DNA of 64,000 nt from Erpobdella octoculata (taxonomy: Eukaryota > Annelida > Clitellata > Hirudinida > Erpobdellidae): positions 3,241,161 through 3,305,160 of the forward strand of contig OZ022238.1 of NCBI GenBank assembly GCA_963978895.1. The letters are read 5' to 3'. Shown in pieces: positions 48,101 to 59,000 of the stretch (within the stretch, counting starts at the first letter, position 1; each line of letters begins with the position of its first letter). The notes beneath the pieces were generated by a model, which ran no database searches, was not told where the DNA came from, and was given only the letters and a program-made list of their open reading frames with translations. Position numbers and translations under genes: made by a program.

Positions 48101-48570
48101 TAGTCTTTAATTCATTAAAACATTAAATGACATCATTACACAGTGGTGCTCCCCATGAACAAACACCCCGTTTATGACTCTCTCTCTCTCTCTCATTTCC
48201 GACAGTTTTTTCGCTTACAGATTGGTTTTCAAGTCCGACTAACGTCCCCCCCCATTTAAGAACCCCTTTTTTACAACCTGATTTTTGGGCCATTTTCAAG
48301 GTCATAAAAGGGGAGTACCACTGTACATATACGCAATTTTCATACCTTGCAAGAACCGCAAACATCAGCTCCAAAGCATTTTACGGTGGCCAAATTGGGA
48401 CACACGGCACAGAGCTTCACCTCTTTGGCAGCATCTTCAGATGTTTGACTGGTTCTACTGTTTTCGACATTCTGCTGCTGTTGCTGATTTTCTTGGAGTT
48501 GCTGCTGCTGCTGATCTTGTTGAATCTGTTGTTGCTGCTGCGGATCTTGTTGAATCTGTTGTTGCTCCAT
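39175..48570 (-). CDS. Nuclear receptor with four tandem DNA-binding domains
   Basis: Ten exons join in phase: 48346-48570, 47370-47511, 45987-46063, 45585-45726, 44149-44255, 42040-42181, 41351-41469, 41002-41143, 39440-40906, 39175-39359 (about 915 aa). The Gln-rich start (MEQQQIQQDPQQQQQ) is followed by four zinc-finger pairs. First fingers are C-X2-C-X13-C-X2-C in all four. Second fingers are C-X5-C-X9-C-X2-C in DBD2-4 and C-X4-C-X9-C-X2-C in DBD1. P-box sequences are CGSCK, CRGCQ, CTSCQ and CKSCQ, unlike the usual CEGCK. DBD2-4 end in CRYQKCLAHNMS. Then comes a 490-residue Ser/Asn/Asp region with IKxE motifs. The last exon ends FLEQRNQVLLS; no ligand-binding domain is recognised. Exon structure and phase are identical in each DBD. 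Partner and target are unknown. Confidence 0.8.
41601..42027. mobile_element. hAT-type MITE next to a receptor splice donor
   Basis: Ends TAGGGCTGGGCCGG and CCGGCACAGCCCTG are imperfect inverted repeats flanked by the 8-bp duplication ATAATTAT (41593-41600 and 42028-42035). Subterminal ACCGGTA words recur at both ends. It lies within the intron, a few bases after the 5' splice site of the DBD3 second-finger exon (donor 42039-42038). Confidence 0.85.
42279..43893. repeat. Composite dispersed repeat carrying the foldback-like element
   Basis: Starts ACTAGCTGACCCAGCAAACA and ends near AAATCGGTTCAGCCGTTTCG, then a TATATATATAGAT tail. Such termini are widespread in invertebrate genomes as ends of short dispersed elements. 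Inside are a partial FB1 left arm (42400-42520), the complete FB1 copy 2, and microsatellites. It occupies the intron between the two exons of DBD3. Confidence 0.6.
42530..43372. mobile_element. Foldback-like element FB1, copy 2 (inverted relative to copy 1)
   Basis: Begins ACTAGCGGGGTTACCCGGCG and ends CGCCGGGTATCTCCGCTAGT. It is the reverse complement of 383-1277, with fewer 18-bp units in the long arm and more in the short arm. The centre again reads TAAAACGTAAAATAGATTTG. The flanking (TA)n and GAGCGGGAACTATATATA motifs are shared with copy 1. Confidence 0.75.
44330..44600. mobile_element. Palindromic MITE in receptor intron
   Basis: Two arms of about 110 bp are near-perfect inverted repeats: CTAAAAAGTATAAAATAATA with CGTTGCGGGCG toward the centre on one side, and CGCCTGCAACGTTTTTCGTT with TATTATTTTATACTTTTTAG on the other. 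It lies just upstream of the DBD3 first-finger exon (44149-44255). No coding content. Confidence 0.75.
44601..45584. other. Receptor intron, no element recognised
   Basis: Between the DBD3 first-finger and DBD2 second-finger exons. A short plus-strand ORF at 44831-45091 lacks any recognisable motif. I see nothing else to support. Confidence 0.4.
46220..46400. repeat. Degenerate tandem repeat of AAAATGTCCCCGGTC
   Basis: About ten imperfect copies of a 15-19 bp unit (CGGTCAAAATGTCCC) in the intron between DBD1 and DBD2. The style resembles the arms of the foldback-like elements in this window, but no matching inverted arm was found. Confidence 0.6.
46821..46987. mobile_element. Near-perfect hairpin of about 75-bp arms
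   Basis: TTTCAGCTCCATTGTTCTTC on the left pairs with GAAGAACAATGGAGCTGAAA on the right, and the match continues inward through TTCCCGGGGAAG-type and AAGCAAGCAAGC sequence to a loop of about 12 bases. No coding sequence. Probably a small MITE or an inverted duplication; in pre-mRNA of the receptor it would fold into a long stem. Confidence 0.85.
47110..47326. repeat. Purine-rich degenerate FB1 arm
   Basis: GAGAAAAAGAG-type purine repeats end in AAACCTTAAAAACTCCGGTC and GGGTAAACCTGCTAGT, the decayed terminus of the FB1 family. Confidence 0.5.
47810..48050. repeat. 20-bp minisatellite, about 12 copies
   Basis: Perfect or near-perfect copies of GGATAATCAACTGCTTCAAA (variants with CGACTG) in the intron between the two exons of DBD1. 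The high identity implies recent expansion. Confidence 0.9.
48139..48323. mobile_element. Short TA-flanked MITE
   Basis: Termini CACAGTGGTGCTCCCC and GGGGAGTACCACTG are inverted repeats flanked by TA on both sides (48137-48138 and 48324-48325), the pattern of Tc1/mariner or pogo MITEs. It contains a short CTCTCT run. About 185 bp, in the first receptor intron. Confidence 0.65.
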
Positions 48571-49410
48571 CCTTTATGTGCTCCCGAAGAACAGCAATCA
48601 ACTCTGAAAATCAATCAAAAACAACCAATTAGTAAACCAACTACACTGAAGTGAAACTAATTTAAAAAGTTTGTTACACTCAGTAATCAGGCATTCCTAT
48701 GCTATTTGTCAGGCCTGCAGCTCATTCTCTCTAATGATAGTTGCCAGTAGGAAGTACCTCAGACAAACGTGACAGGGCCAGGGTCCAGAGTTTCTAAGAA
48801 TATCTTATCTTATCTCGTTATGATCATAAGATAAGATGAGGTAAAAGTTGCCAGTTTTGCTATTTACTAAGAATATTTCTTGTCATCTTAGTATATCGTA
48901 TCTTTACAATCTCTGCAGGGTTGGACAAAACCAGAGAATTACAATTTTGGAAAAACAGATATTTGGTTTTTAATGGTTTTTTGTGGTGTTTAATGTTCTT
49001 TTTTTTAATAATTATTGAAAGTTGTTCAAGTTTATGTGAAAAACAGTTTTATTAAAGACCATAACATAGAACTGTAGCAAAAATTCAAACAATTTCCTCG
49101 TCTGGATCAATTTCTGGTGGTTCTTCGTCTTCCCTAATAAAAAAAAAAATTAATGTGCTTCCATCCCGATAGTGTATTATTGGTCTTCATAAAAACTAAT
49201 TTTTTAATGTTTTTGTGGTCAGCTGATTATGCTATTTAAAGTGGACAAATACAAAAGTTGAAAATTTTCATTCTGAAGATGAGCTAGGCAATGCCAATGA
49301 AAATACTTTTTTATCAATTTTTTTAAGTAATGGCCAACTGGTCCCATTATTCAGCCAAAACTCCAATGCTGTTTTCTGCTCTTGGACTAGCATATAACAT
49401 TGAATTTTTT
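48571..49410. other. Upstream region of the four-DBD receptor; no gene seen
   Basis: AT-rich DNA 5' of the receptor start. ATCTTATCTTATCTCG / GATAAGATGAGG at 48800-48845 form a short inverted GATAAG cluster, a GATA-factor-like motif. A promoter for the receptor should lie here or further upstream if a non-coding first exon exists. Confidence 0.35.
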
Positions 49411-49601
49411 TTATATTTTTGTGACTTTTGGATGAATAAAAAATGCCTTCAGTTGGTGAAAGATTGCGATTTTGTATTCTTGGGGTGGAATTTCAATGTT
49501 CAATGGATAATTCACAATTAATTTGTTCAGCTCCTCGCGAAGTTCTCGATCTAATCCTTCATCAGTATACCTTGCATCAAGCAAATGGCACACACCATAA
49601 A
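49411..49601 (-). CDS. Possible terminal exon, gene unidentified
   Basis: An acceptor (AGATTTCAG) precedes an open stretch reading YGVCHLLDARYTDEGLDREL and continuing REELNKLIVNYPLNIEIPPQ to a stop at 49411. The composition looks like a real globular protein rather than a random frame. It might be the end of the unidentified minus-strand gene at 55.3-61.6 kb, but the phase (1) differs from the last exon found there, so at least one exon would be missing. Confidence 0.3.
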
Positions 49602-50550
49602 CTGAAATCTTGATTTGATTAGGTCTTTAATGAAGCTACTTTTAATTTCAACCAAAACCAATCTGACTGCTTTATGTTTCCAATTGGAATAGTAAATAAG
49701 GAAGATTACACAAATAACTGACACTGCGACACAATCAGACTGGAATTTTACAACCAATTCATTTATAGGAAATAAAATGAATTACCCCATTCAACAAAAA
49801 GTTTAAAAAAACAAGCAAACAAAAAATATAAGACTTCTTTTGCCTCCTTTTGGTTTGTCGGAGCTTTATTGATGAAATCTCATTTATTCGCCATAGACAG
49901 TAATACCTTTTCTAATGCTATTAATTTTTAATAGCATTGATTTAGTGATTCCCAACAAGTTGCAGTTAGCATAGCTAATTATTGTAGTTTTGTTGTTGTT
50001 GATTTTATTCAGATAATGTAAATACGTAAAATGTAATTTCAATACTTTATATAATACATATTTTACCAATCAAAGTGTGTCTATTTATAAAGCCACATCT
50101 TTTTAACCCCTTTCCAAGCCTTCAGAGATGCGCATTGTATGCGAAAAATACAGTAGTAATAATAAGGTTTACTTTGTGGGAAAACGAGAAGCAATAAGAA
50201 TAAGAATAAGTCAATATTAACTGAGTGATGTTTGATTTGCACATTAAAGCTGTGTTTAATTTGGGTTGACACATTCTAGTTTTTTGTAAATGATTATGCA
50301 TTTTAATGTACATTTCATCAGTAAGTTTAATTTAATTGCAGTTTAACTGGTTAAGTTCCAGCCAATGCAAAGTATATACTTATTATTGAACAGTGCTACA
50401 CATATTAATGAATAAACACGTTTTATTGGTAAATTCTGATTAACGGGATTAACCAAACAAATTTTGGAACCATACAAAACTAAAAAATCATGAAAAACCA
50501 TTCTCAGCCAACTCTGGATCTTTACTATAAAATTTCAGATTCTTTTTGGT
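49602..50550. other. AT-rich gap, nothing recognised
   Basis: Short ORFs on the minus strand only, none with recognisable motifs. No repeat structure stands out. Confidence 0.4.
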
Positions 50551-51183
50551 AATCATGGAGAATAGGTGCAGAAATTATTTTTGGTGTTTTTAATTATTTT
50601 TTTAATATAAAATTAATATAATTAGAAACAGAATAAAATTACCAATCGGATGATCCAAATAATTTATTGAAAATATAATTAAAGAAGAAGTTAATGACAG
50701 AAAACGGCAAGGTAGTAGGAAAAACTAGGTTCATAAACAGTGAACTAAGTAAAGGTGAAGCGAAATGAAATGTCAAATAAATTTGTGTGTCTTAATTGAA
50801 AACTATCGCGTTTAACATTCTATGAAGAACAGTTCGGACTTAAATAAACTTACAATTTTTTTGTAAATAATGTTCTTTTGACTGCATGAATACTATTTTT
50901 CGTGTTACTTTTGCTAATAATTTTTTTTTAAGCGCTGTAAATATTTCTTGTCTGCGCTATAAATAGTCATTTCTGTTTGACTTCGCTATTCATAGTTTTT
51001 GTTGCTGTTCTCTTGCGCGTTTCGTGAGTTTTCCGAGAGAATTTTATTATCAAAAATTAATAAACTGCTTGGATCATTAAATTGGAATTATTATTGTGAT
51101 TACAAATATATAATTATTATTACGGAAAAATAATTAAAAACACCGAAAATAATTTCTGCACCTATTCTCCATGATTACCAGTT
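50551..51183. mobile_element. MITE with about 60-bp terminal inverted repeats
   Basis: The left end TGGTAATCATGGAGAATAGG (then TGCAGAAATTATTTT) is matched in reverse complement by the right end ending CCTATTCTCCATGATTACCA. The interior is AT-rich and non-coding. The target duplication could not be set with certainty. Confidence 0.8.
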
Positions 51184-51749
51184 TTTATAAAATAGAAAAA
51201 CATTGGCCAGTTTTATACATACTTGATATGTGAAGTATGTGAGGATTGTTGAAATATAAGAAACTTTCGAATCAATAGTAAAAAAGCAAAGTTTTCATTA
51301 TAAGTTTTTAAATGTAAAAATTGGTAATCTTTCCCACGAAATCCGTGTGGCGGATTAATACGTATAGTAATTATCGGCTATAATTAACTATAAACACGAT
51401 GAAAAGTAAACACTAGTTTAAACATTATGATAATTAGTATAAATAATTTATTTAAAATGGGAAAATGTTATATAAAATTATTTTAATTAATTGAATAATG
51501 TAATTATAATTTAAAAAATTTTACATAGACAAAATTTGAGTTTTAGAAGAAGTGTAAACGAAGGAATCGCGTAGCGTGCTATATAACGTTATAACTATTA
51601 CCATGGCGGTAGGCGCTGGTATGCGACTTTGATTCGCTATATCTTTATTAATTTTATTTTTTTACACTTTATGGTATATTCAAACTCAGAATTTGAATAA
51701 ACCATTCAAATTCAAAAAAAAAATTATTTTGAAACTTTTTATGCGACTA

Positions 51750-51915
51750 CCTAGGATAGGGTTAGGGGTAGGGTAAGGGGTAGTGTTAGGGGTATGGGTA
51801 GGGTTAGGAGTATGGGTAGTGTTAAGAGTAAGGGTAGGGGTATGGGTAGGGTTAGGGGTATGGGTAGGGGTATGGGTATGGGTAGGGTTAGGGTTAGGGG
51901 TATGGGTATGGTTAG
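51750..51915. repeat. Degenerate telomere-like G-rich tract
   Basis: About 165 bp of GGGTTAGGGGTATGGGTAGG-type repeats containing several exact TTAGGG words among GGTATG and GGTAAG variants. The G-rich strand is plus. It could be interstitial telomeric sequence or an unrelated G-rich minisatellite. Confidence 0.6.
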
Positions 51916-52450
51916 TGATATTCATTCATACGATCATCGTATCTCACCACTCACAACTACGATGTAAATAGTGCTTAGTACTTACCGTTTCCAAAGTCTC
52001 TCAAATTACGATAAATTGTTTTTTTTTTAAATTAAATTTGGTATAAAATTTGTTTTTTCATGTTATTGTAACAAAATAATCAAAATACGACTATTTTTTC
52101 GGCACGGGCCGTCCGTAGGAAAGATATCGCCTTCTTTGAATAAACTACAAACTGAACTGATAAGTGATAGTTAATCTATCTACAGAAAATCTGTAATTTT
52201 TTTCAGTTTCAATTAATTTTTTAAGATTAATTGTTAATCGATCTGAAAATTTAATTTAATAGAATGTGAAGCCCTTAACGACAAATAATAAATCCAGCAT
52301 ATTTCATTTCAGCTCGATTGGACGACCGGATGACGGCGCCTGAGCAGAAGTTTCTATTTTTAAACATCAAAGGGTCCCAACGCATATGGCACAAGCAAGC
52401 AAGCAATCGCGGTGAAGTTAATATATAATACATGGCTTAAAAGGGTTTAC

Positions 52451-54161
52451 TATCAAAAGGGCGAAAACAAAAGGGCGAAAACAAAAGGGCGAACACAAAA
52501 GAGCGAAACTAAAAAGAGCGAAACTAAAAAGGGCGAATCAAATCAAATCAAAGAATCATTTGATTAGGCGCTCCCTTATCGACAAAGTCCATTACGGGAG
52601 CGCCAATTTAGCGAATGCTAAAAAGAACACATGATAATAAGAGCGAAAATGAAAAGGGCGAAACTTAAAAAGGCGAACAATAAAAAAAGCGAACTTCAAA
52701 AAGGCGAAAATAAGTTTGTATTATCTATGTTTCAAGCAATTTTCAAGAAATTTATTTAAAGTTTTATGGGGAAAAAAATTAGAAAAAGAATGAAGCGGAA
52801 GAGCAAGTGGCATTTGGCAAGCGAATGAGAGTGTGAGCAGGAACGGGAGAGCGAGTGGCAGCGGGGCATTCACCGGCCGTGTGTGCGAGAACGGGAAAAC
52901 AAATAGGAAAGGAAAGGAAACAGAGGGAAGGAAAAGGTGAGAAAAAATGATGAGAAAACCTCTAAAAACTCCGAGCAACCCCGTTAGTAATTTTAGATTA
53001 AGCCATTTGAGATATTCGCCATTACCGGGTTCTCTTTCTATCACACACCCACACGCACGAATTAAGCCTCTCTTTTACCCTCTTTTTCATTCAGGCACGC
53101 ACACAAGCAAATAAAGTTTTATCTATCATTCTCTCGGTTCCATGATCAACAGAACAGTGATAAAACGTACATTTTATTTGCGTTTCTTTTTTCAATTCTT
53201 AGCGGTATGTAAAATGTCCGCGATCAAATTGTTCCTAGTTAAAATGTTCAAAGTTATTTCAACCCATTATTGTATAATTGTATAATTAAAGTTTAATTTA
53301 ACAATGTAATTTATTATATTATTTTTCTTGGTTGATAACTCTCTACGGCTGGGTATAATTTGTGCATTACTTTTTGTACAGAAACTGTAGAGTTAAATAG
53401 GTTTTTACATGAGCAAACTTTCCTATAACCAATTTGGTACCAAAAATACTTATCTATAAATTCAAGTTTGAACTATAATTAAGTAGGCAGTTTCTTGACC
53501 GTGACATTGGCATCTGGCACTAATGTGTTTTTAATGTGTCCGCAACATACACGTGAGTGAATCTTCATGAGAAGCTATGAGAGAGAAAGAGAGAGGAAAA
53601 GAAAGAGAAAAATAAAAAGAAGAAAAAGTGAAGGAGACGATTAACTGTTATAATATTTACTAAACATTTAAAACACCCGCGCCACAATATCATCATCATT
53701 TAGGAAAAGGGAGAGAAGAAAAACACAAATAGAAAAAAGAAAGGAAAAGAGAGACAAACAAAACAAAAAAAGACAATAGATAAAGAAATATAACGAGAAA
53801 AACATTAAAAAGAAAGAATGTGAAAAAAGAAACATGCATTTTACTAAGGACAAAGAGCGAGCGAGATAGAAAGTGAGAGAAAAAAAGAGAGAGGAACAAA
53901 AAATAAAGTACCATGCGTTTCACTAGGGAGAGAGAGAAAAGAGAGAAAGCGAAATAGCAGATGAAAGAAAGTTGGTTTGTGCTGCTAGTGTGTGGGTAAA
54001 ATTATAAATTATAATATTTCATGTTTTCGCTTTTTTGACATTCGCCTTTTTAATTGTGCGCTCTTTTTAGTTTCGCCCTTTACATTTTTGCTCTTATTAT
54101 CGTGCGATCTTTTTAGCATTCGCCCTTTTATGTTTGCCCTTTTGTTTTCGCTCTTTTGATA
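52451..54161. mobile_element. Foldback-like element FB2 with AAAGGGCGAA tandem arms
   Basis: The left arm (52451-52700) starts TATCAAAAGGGCGAAAACAA and repeats AAAAGGGCGAAA(C/A). The right arm (about 54025-54161) carries the reverse complement, TTTTCGCTCTTTTGATA at its end. Between them lie an FB1 fragment (52790-52988, ending in CAACCCCGTTAGT), a dispersed repeat (53205-53560) and purine-rich GAGAGAAA tracts (53580-53960). A small inverted pair, GGCGCTCCC / GGGAGCGCC, sits in the left arm at 52565-52602. No transposase was found. Confidence 0.65.
53205..53560 (+). repeat. Dispersed repeat, copy 1
   Basis: From AAAATGTCCGCGATCAAATT to CGCAACATACACGTGAGTGA. It aligns over its length with 56350-56715. 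No coding sequence. Both copies lie inside foldback-like elements. Confidence 0.7.
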
Positions 54162-54179
54162 GGATACCTTAAAAAAGAC

Positions 54180-54500
54180 ATGCGACAATTAAAATAAGGT
54201 CGCTGCTATTGCCCCGGCGGTTAACGTGGAAATAATCGGTAAAATTGCTACTGAGCCGGCAGTCTCGCCGTATGTCTACTTAAAATTAAACCCTAACCCT
54301 TTAGAAAATATGTACATCTTTATCAATTAAGAATCAATTGTTTTAGCAAAACCGCCGGCTCCGTAGCAATTGTACCCCTTATTGCTCCGGCTACCGGCGC
54401 CTACTGCCTTGGTAATAGTTATCAAGTAAAATAACAAATGCCGATAGCTCCGCCTACCAATTTAAAATTAAACACAACATAGACCATTTAGAAATATTAA
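54180..54500. other. Intergenic segment with CCGGC-rich patches
   Basis: GGCGCCTACTGCCTTGGTAATAGTTAT near 54395 is the approximate reverse complement of ATAACTATTACCATGGCGGT at 51590, so the 2.8 kb between may be one larger inverted-repeat unit. Also contains AAACCCTAACCC at 54290. No gene. Confidence 0.35.
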
Positions 54501-54519
54501 TTATAGAAAATCCATGCAA

Positions 54520-54950
54520 ATCTATAAAAATGACTGTTTGTTTGTTTGTCTGTCTGTCTATCTTGTATGCAAATCCAAACCACCGGACTAATTTAAACGA
54601 AATTTGCCATGGTAGTATATCTCAAAGAGTAGAAAGTAATAGGGTATTTTTTATTGTTGTTTTAAGTTTTTATGACCAAAAAACTTGTTCAGGCCAAAAG
54701 TGCTTATGTACGAACATCAAAGGTTAATGCCATATCTATGGTTAATGCGTAAACAATTCAAATTTTGTTTACGTAACAACGCATATATATCTATGTAACA
54801 ACCTTTGAAAGTTTCAAGCAACTTTTAGCAAGTCTATTTTACGTTTTATGAGCTGAAAGAAGTTAGGAGCGAGTTGAAGAAAGAAAATGAGCGGGAGTGG
54901 GAGCGCGAGCGGAAACGAGAGAATGAGCGGGAAGGGGAAATCATCAGTTC
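54520..54950. repeat. Dispersed repeat end plus FB1 fragment
   Basis: TGTTTGTTTGTCTGTCTGTC followed by a conserved segment (ACCGGACTAATTTAAACGAA), similar in type to 16345-16450. At about 54825-54945 the FB1 centre (TTTTACGTTTTATGAGCTGA) and the start of its right arm (GAGCGGGAGTGGGAGCGCGA) are recognisable. Confidence 0.55.
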
Positions 54951-55307
54951 TTTACAAATACCGGGAAGAAGAATCATTTTATTGAACAGTTTGGCCAATG
55001 TCCACTGAACCTCTTCTAAAAACTGCCGTCAGTCAAACATCAAATCGATTAATATAAATAGCAGTTAATCAAGAATATATGTCTTTCTTCCACCATTTTA
55101 TCCCTCTGCCTGCCTCCATATCTATCTATTTAAAATAAATTTTTTTTTAAAGTTAGTGAAAGAAGTCTATTTACAAAACAGTCAAAAATAATACCGTCAA
55201 TCAATATAACAATAAATCAAATGGCCAACCAATTAATATGTCCATTATATTTTGCAAACAAAAACATTTAAACTGAAATATGCGTTATTAATAATCTCTT
55301 AACCAAC

Positions 55308-55987
55308 CATTTGTACTTCCTTCTCGAGGCCGTCAATGCTCCCCTGGTTCAAATATCTCGGGTCGTACAAATTGTCGGTCAGGAGTTGGAAGAAGTGCGG
55401 TCGCGAACCGAGAGACAGAAGTCCTCCGAGGAGAGATCTTTCAACGGAACGTTGATTGTTGATAATCTCTCTATCGAATTTCAGCAATGCCTTGAGAGAG
55501 ACAAAAGAAGAAACGGTTTGGTAAAAATAAAGAATAGTAACTCATTGTCTTCAATAAATGTATAAATAAAATAAGATATATAGATAAACATATATATATT
55601 AATGTAAAATCGCTGATTTTACGATATGTTTTCCCATTGATAAACGTTAAAGGACTTGGAATAACTATTATGGACATTATTAATAGACCAGAAGGTATAA
55701 CTAGCCTTAACAAAGCTTCATTTATTATTTTCCAATAAAACTGCAAAACCATTCTATTGAGCCCGGTATACTATTTGGTAATATCGTAACAATATATATA
55801 AAAGTTACATACTGATACATTTATTAAGGTTGTTATTTTATATGTTGCATACCAATACACTTAATAATAATAATAATAATATGGATAATTTATATAGCGC
55901 AGTACAAAGTACAATGGAATAGTCATCACAAGAGCGCTGTACAAAACATCAAAAACCTCGGATAAACACAAAAAAAAAAAAAAAAAA

Positions 55988-56081
<94 letters not shown>

Positions 56082-59000
56082 CAAAAAAACAAAAAAGGTT
56101 TAGTTATAAGACTTAATGAACAGATGAGTTTTAAGAGCTTTTTTAAGGTTCCATGATGAAACAGAACATGATAAAACAGAACATGACAAAACAGAACATG
56201 ATGAAACAGAACATGATAAAACAGAACAGTGAAGAAACAGAACAGTGAAGAAACAGAACAGTGAGAAAACAGATCAGTGAAGAAACAGAACATTGATTAA
56301 ACAGAACAGTGATAAAACAGAACATTGCGTATATTTTTTCAACTTTTTCGTGATATACAAAATGTCCGAGATCAAATTGCTCCAAGTTAAAACGCCCGGA
56401 GATATTTTAAACTATTATCATAAAATTAAAATTTCATTTAACAATGTAGTTAATAATATTATTTTTCGATGTTTGAAGCTCCTCACTGCTGGATATAACT
56501 TGCTCAACCTGTTTGCACAGAAATTGTAGATGTAAATACATATTTTTATATGAGCAAACTCTTTTATAACCAACGTGGTACCAAGAATATATATCTAGAA
56601 GTCCAAGTTTGAACTATAATTTGGTAAGAAGTCTTTCAACTGTGACACTGGTATCTGGCATTAATGTGTTTTTAATGTGTTCGCAACATTTGCATGAGTG
56701 AATTTTCACGGGAAAATTATATTGATCAATTAATAAGAAATGAACTAGAATAGGCCCAGCTTAAAAAGTTGGCTCTTTTGTCAAAATAGTTTTTTAATAT
56801 TCAATCAAACAAAAGAGTTATCAGCGAACAACCGTCAGCGCACCGCAACAAATATATAAAGCAAACACAAATTAATCTGTTGTAGGATGATTCCTACATT
56901 TCCTCTGGATCAATAGCTGACAACGGAAACATACAAAGAAGTAGATGAAAGTTATATAAAACCGATTTGTAGTTATTATTGCGAAAAATTTAAAAAAATA
57001 AACGCGATGTTCTGTTTTATCACTGTTCTGTTTGTTCAATGTTCTGTTTTTTTACTGTTCTGTTTTCTCACTGTTCTGTTTCTTCACTGTTCTGTTTTTT
57101 CACTGTTCTGTTTTATCATGTTCTGTTTTATCATGTTCTGTTTTATCATGTTCTGTTTCATCATGTTCTGTTTTATCCGGTTACCCTTTTTTAAAAGCCT
57201 CAACAGAACAAGATAAACGAATAGATATGGGAAGACAGTTCCATGCTTTAATAGCAGCGACAGAAAAGGCCCGTTGTCCAAACTTGGTAGTCGTCGCAGG
57301 CACGACCAGGTCTCCAGCGGTCGCAGAACGCAATCGCCGACGAGATTCAACTGAACTGACGGGCAAGCACATTGACGTGATGTATTCAGGCGCGAGTCCA
57401 TGCATGGCCTTGAAAACCAGCAGACACAGTTTAAATTCGACACGCTCTCAAGCCCTTAACCAATGAAGTTTGTCACGCATGATATCTGAGATGTGGTCAA
57501 ATTTCTTCAGACCAAAAACAAGTCTCGCTGCAGTGTTGAGTACTGACTGAAAGCGACAGAGGACATAGTCAGGCTGATCAGCGAGCAGAGCGTTGCAATA
57601 GTCGATTTTTGAAACAACAAAGCTATTAACCAGTGACAACGCAACCGATACTGGTATGCATCGTCTGCATGTCTTGAGTTGTCGCAGCTTGTAATAGCAC
57701 TCTCCGACCACCTTGCCCACGTGACCAGTCATGGACATGTCTGAACTGAGCAGCACACCAAGGTCCCGCACCATAACAGATGGAGTGACAGTTGAACCAC
57801 CTAGGTCAATTGGGCAGCAGTCAAGAATGAGCTGTCGACGCGTCGTGGCACACCACATACATTCAGTTTTGCCAGCATTCAGTTGAAGCCTGTTGGATGC
57901 CATCCACTGTGCCACCTGTACTGTTGAGTGTCATCGGCGTATAAATGTACAGATAAGCCAAATGACTGAATTATTTTTTCAATGTCAGCAGTATATAAAA
58001 TGAAAAGTAGTGGTCCAAGGACAGATCCTTGTGGTACACCACAATAGACATTGTCAACTTGTGACCTTGCCCCGCAAAAACTGACAGTGTAAGATCGTTC
58101 TGACAAATATGATTTTATCCAGGATAAAGGCGTTGATTGAACGCCAAAGGATAGCTTAAGTCTCTCCAGCAGTATATCATGATCGACTGTATCGAATGCC
58201 GATGAGAGGTCTAACAACGACAGTAACGCAATGTCGCCAGAGTCAATGGCCAGGATAATGTCATTGACAACTTTCACGAGTGCACTTTCGGTTGAGCGAT
58301 GTTGGCGGTAGGCAGACTGAAGCTCCGGAAATAACTTGTTGAGATTTAGATAAGATGTAAGTTGACCAGCAACTACGCGTTCGAGAAGTTTTCCCAGTGT
58401 GGCCAAGTTGGAGATTGGTCGGTAGTTTCTTGGGTCAGACTCGTCTAGGCCGGTCTTTTTAAGAATCGGTGTCACAATGGCTGTTTTGAATGTGGCCGGG
58501 ACAACACTGCTAGACATCGACAGGTTGAACAGGTCCGTGATGAAAGGGGCCACTACGTAAGCACATTCTTTCAACAGCCACATTGGCAGCGGATCGATTG
58601 GTGACGAGACGGCTGGTGCGGCGCTAATTAGTTTAATCACGGAATTAATATTAGTTCCTTCAAAGCCTGTAAAAAAACTACCGCAAGAAACAATACTATA
58701 AGTTGGGTCACCGGCATCAACGGTAGAAGCACGAATGTCATCGACTTTTTTTTTTAAGAACGTCGCTATCGAATCAGCATCGATCGAATCAAGAATCGGT
58801 GCAGACGCTTTCTGACGGCCAAGGAGTCGGTCGATAGATCTCCACATCTCACGTGGGCTGCCTTTTTTTGACTCAATATATCGGCACCAGAACCGACTGC
58901 GCATGGAATCGTTAAGCTTGTGCATCGATCGAAGTGATGAAAGCCATATGGCACGATCAGACTCATTAAGAGTTCGTTTAAAACGGCGCTCAAGTCGACG

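Noticed and set aside
51686..51925. Thr/Pro/Asn-rich minus-strand ORF and Val/Gly/Trp-rich plus-strand ORF
   Set aside because: Both are translations of the telomere-like G-rich tract.
56007..56293. ORF with a long isoleucine run
   Set aside because: Translation of the AAT microsatellite and of the FB3 arm.
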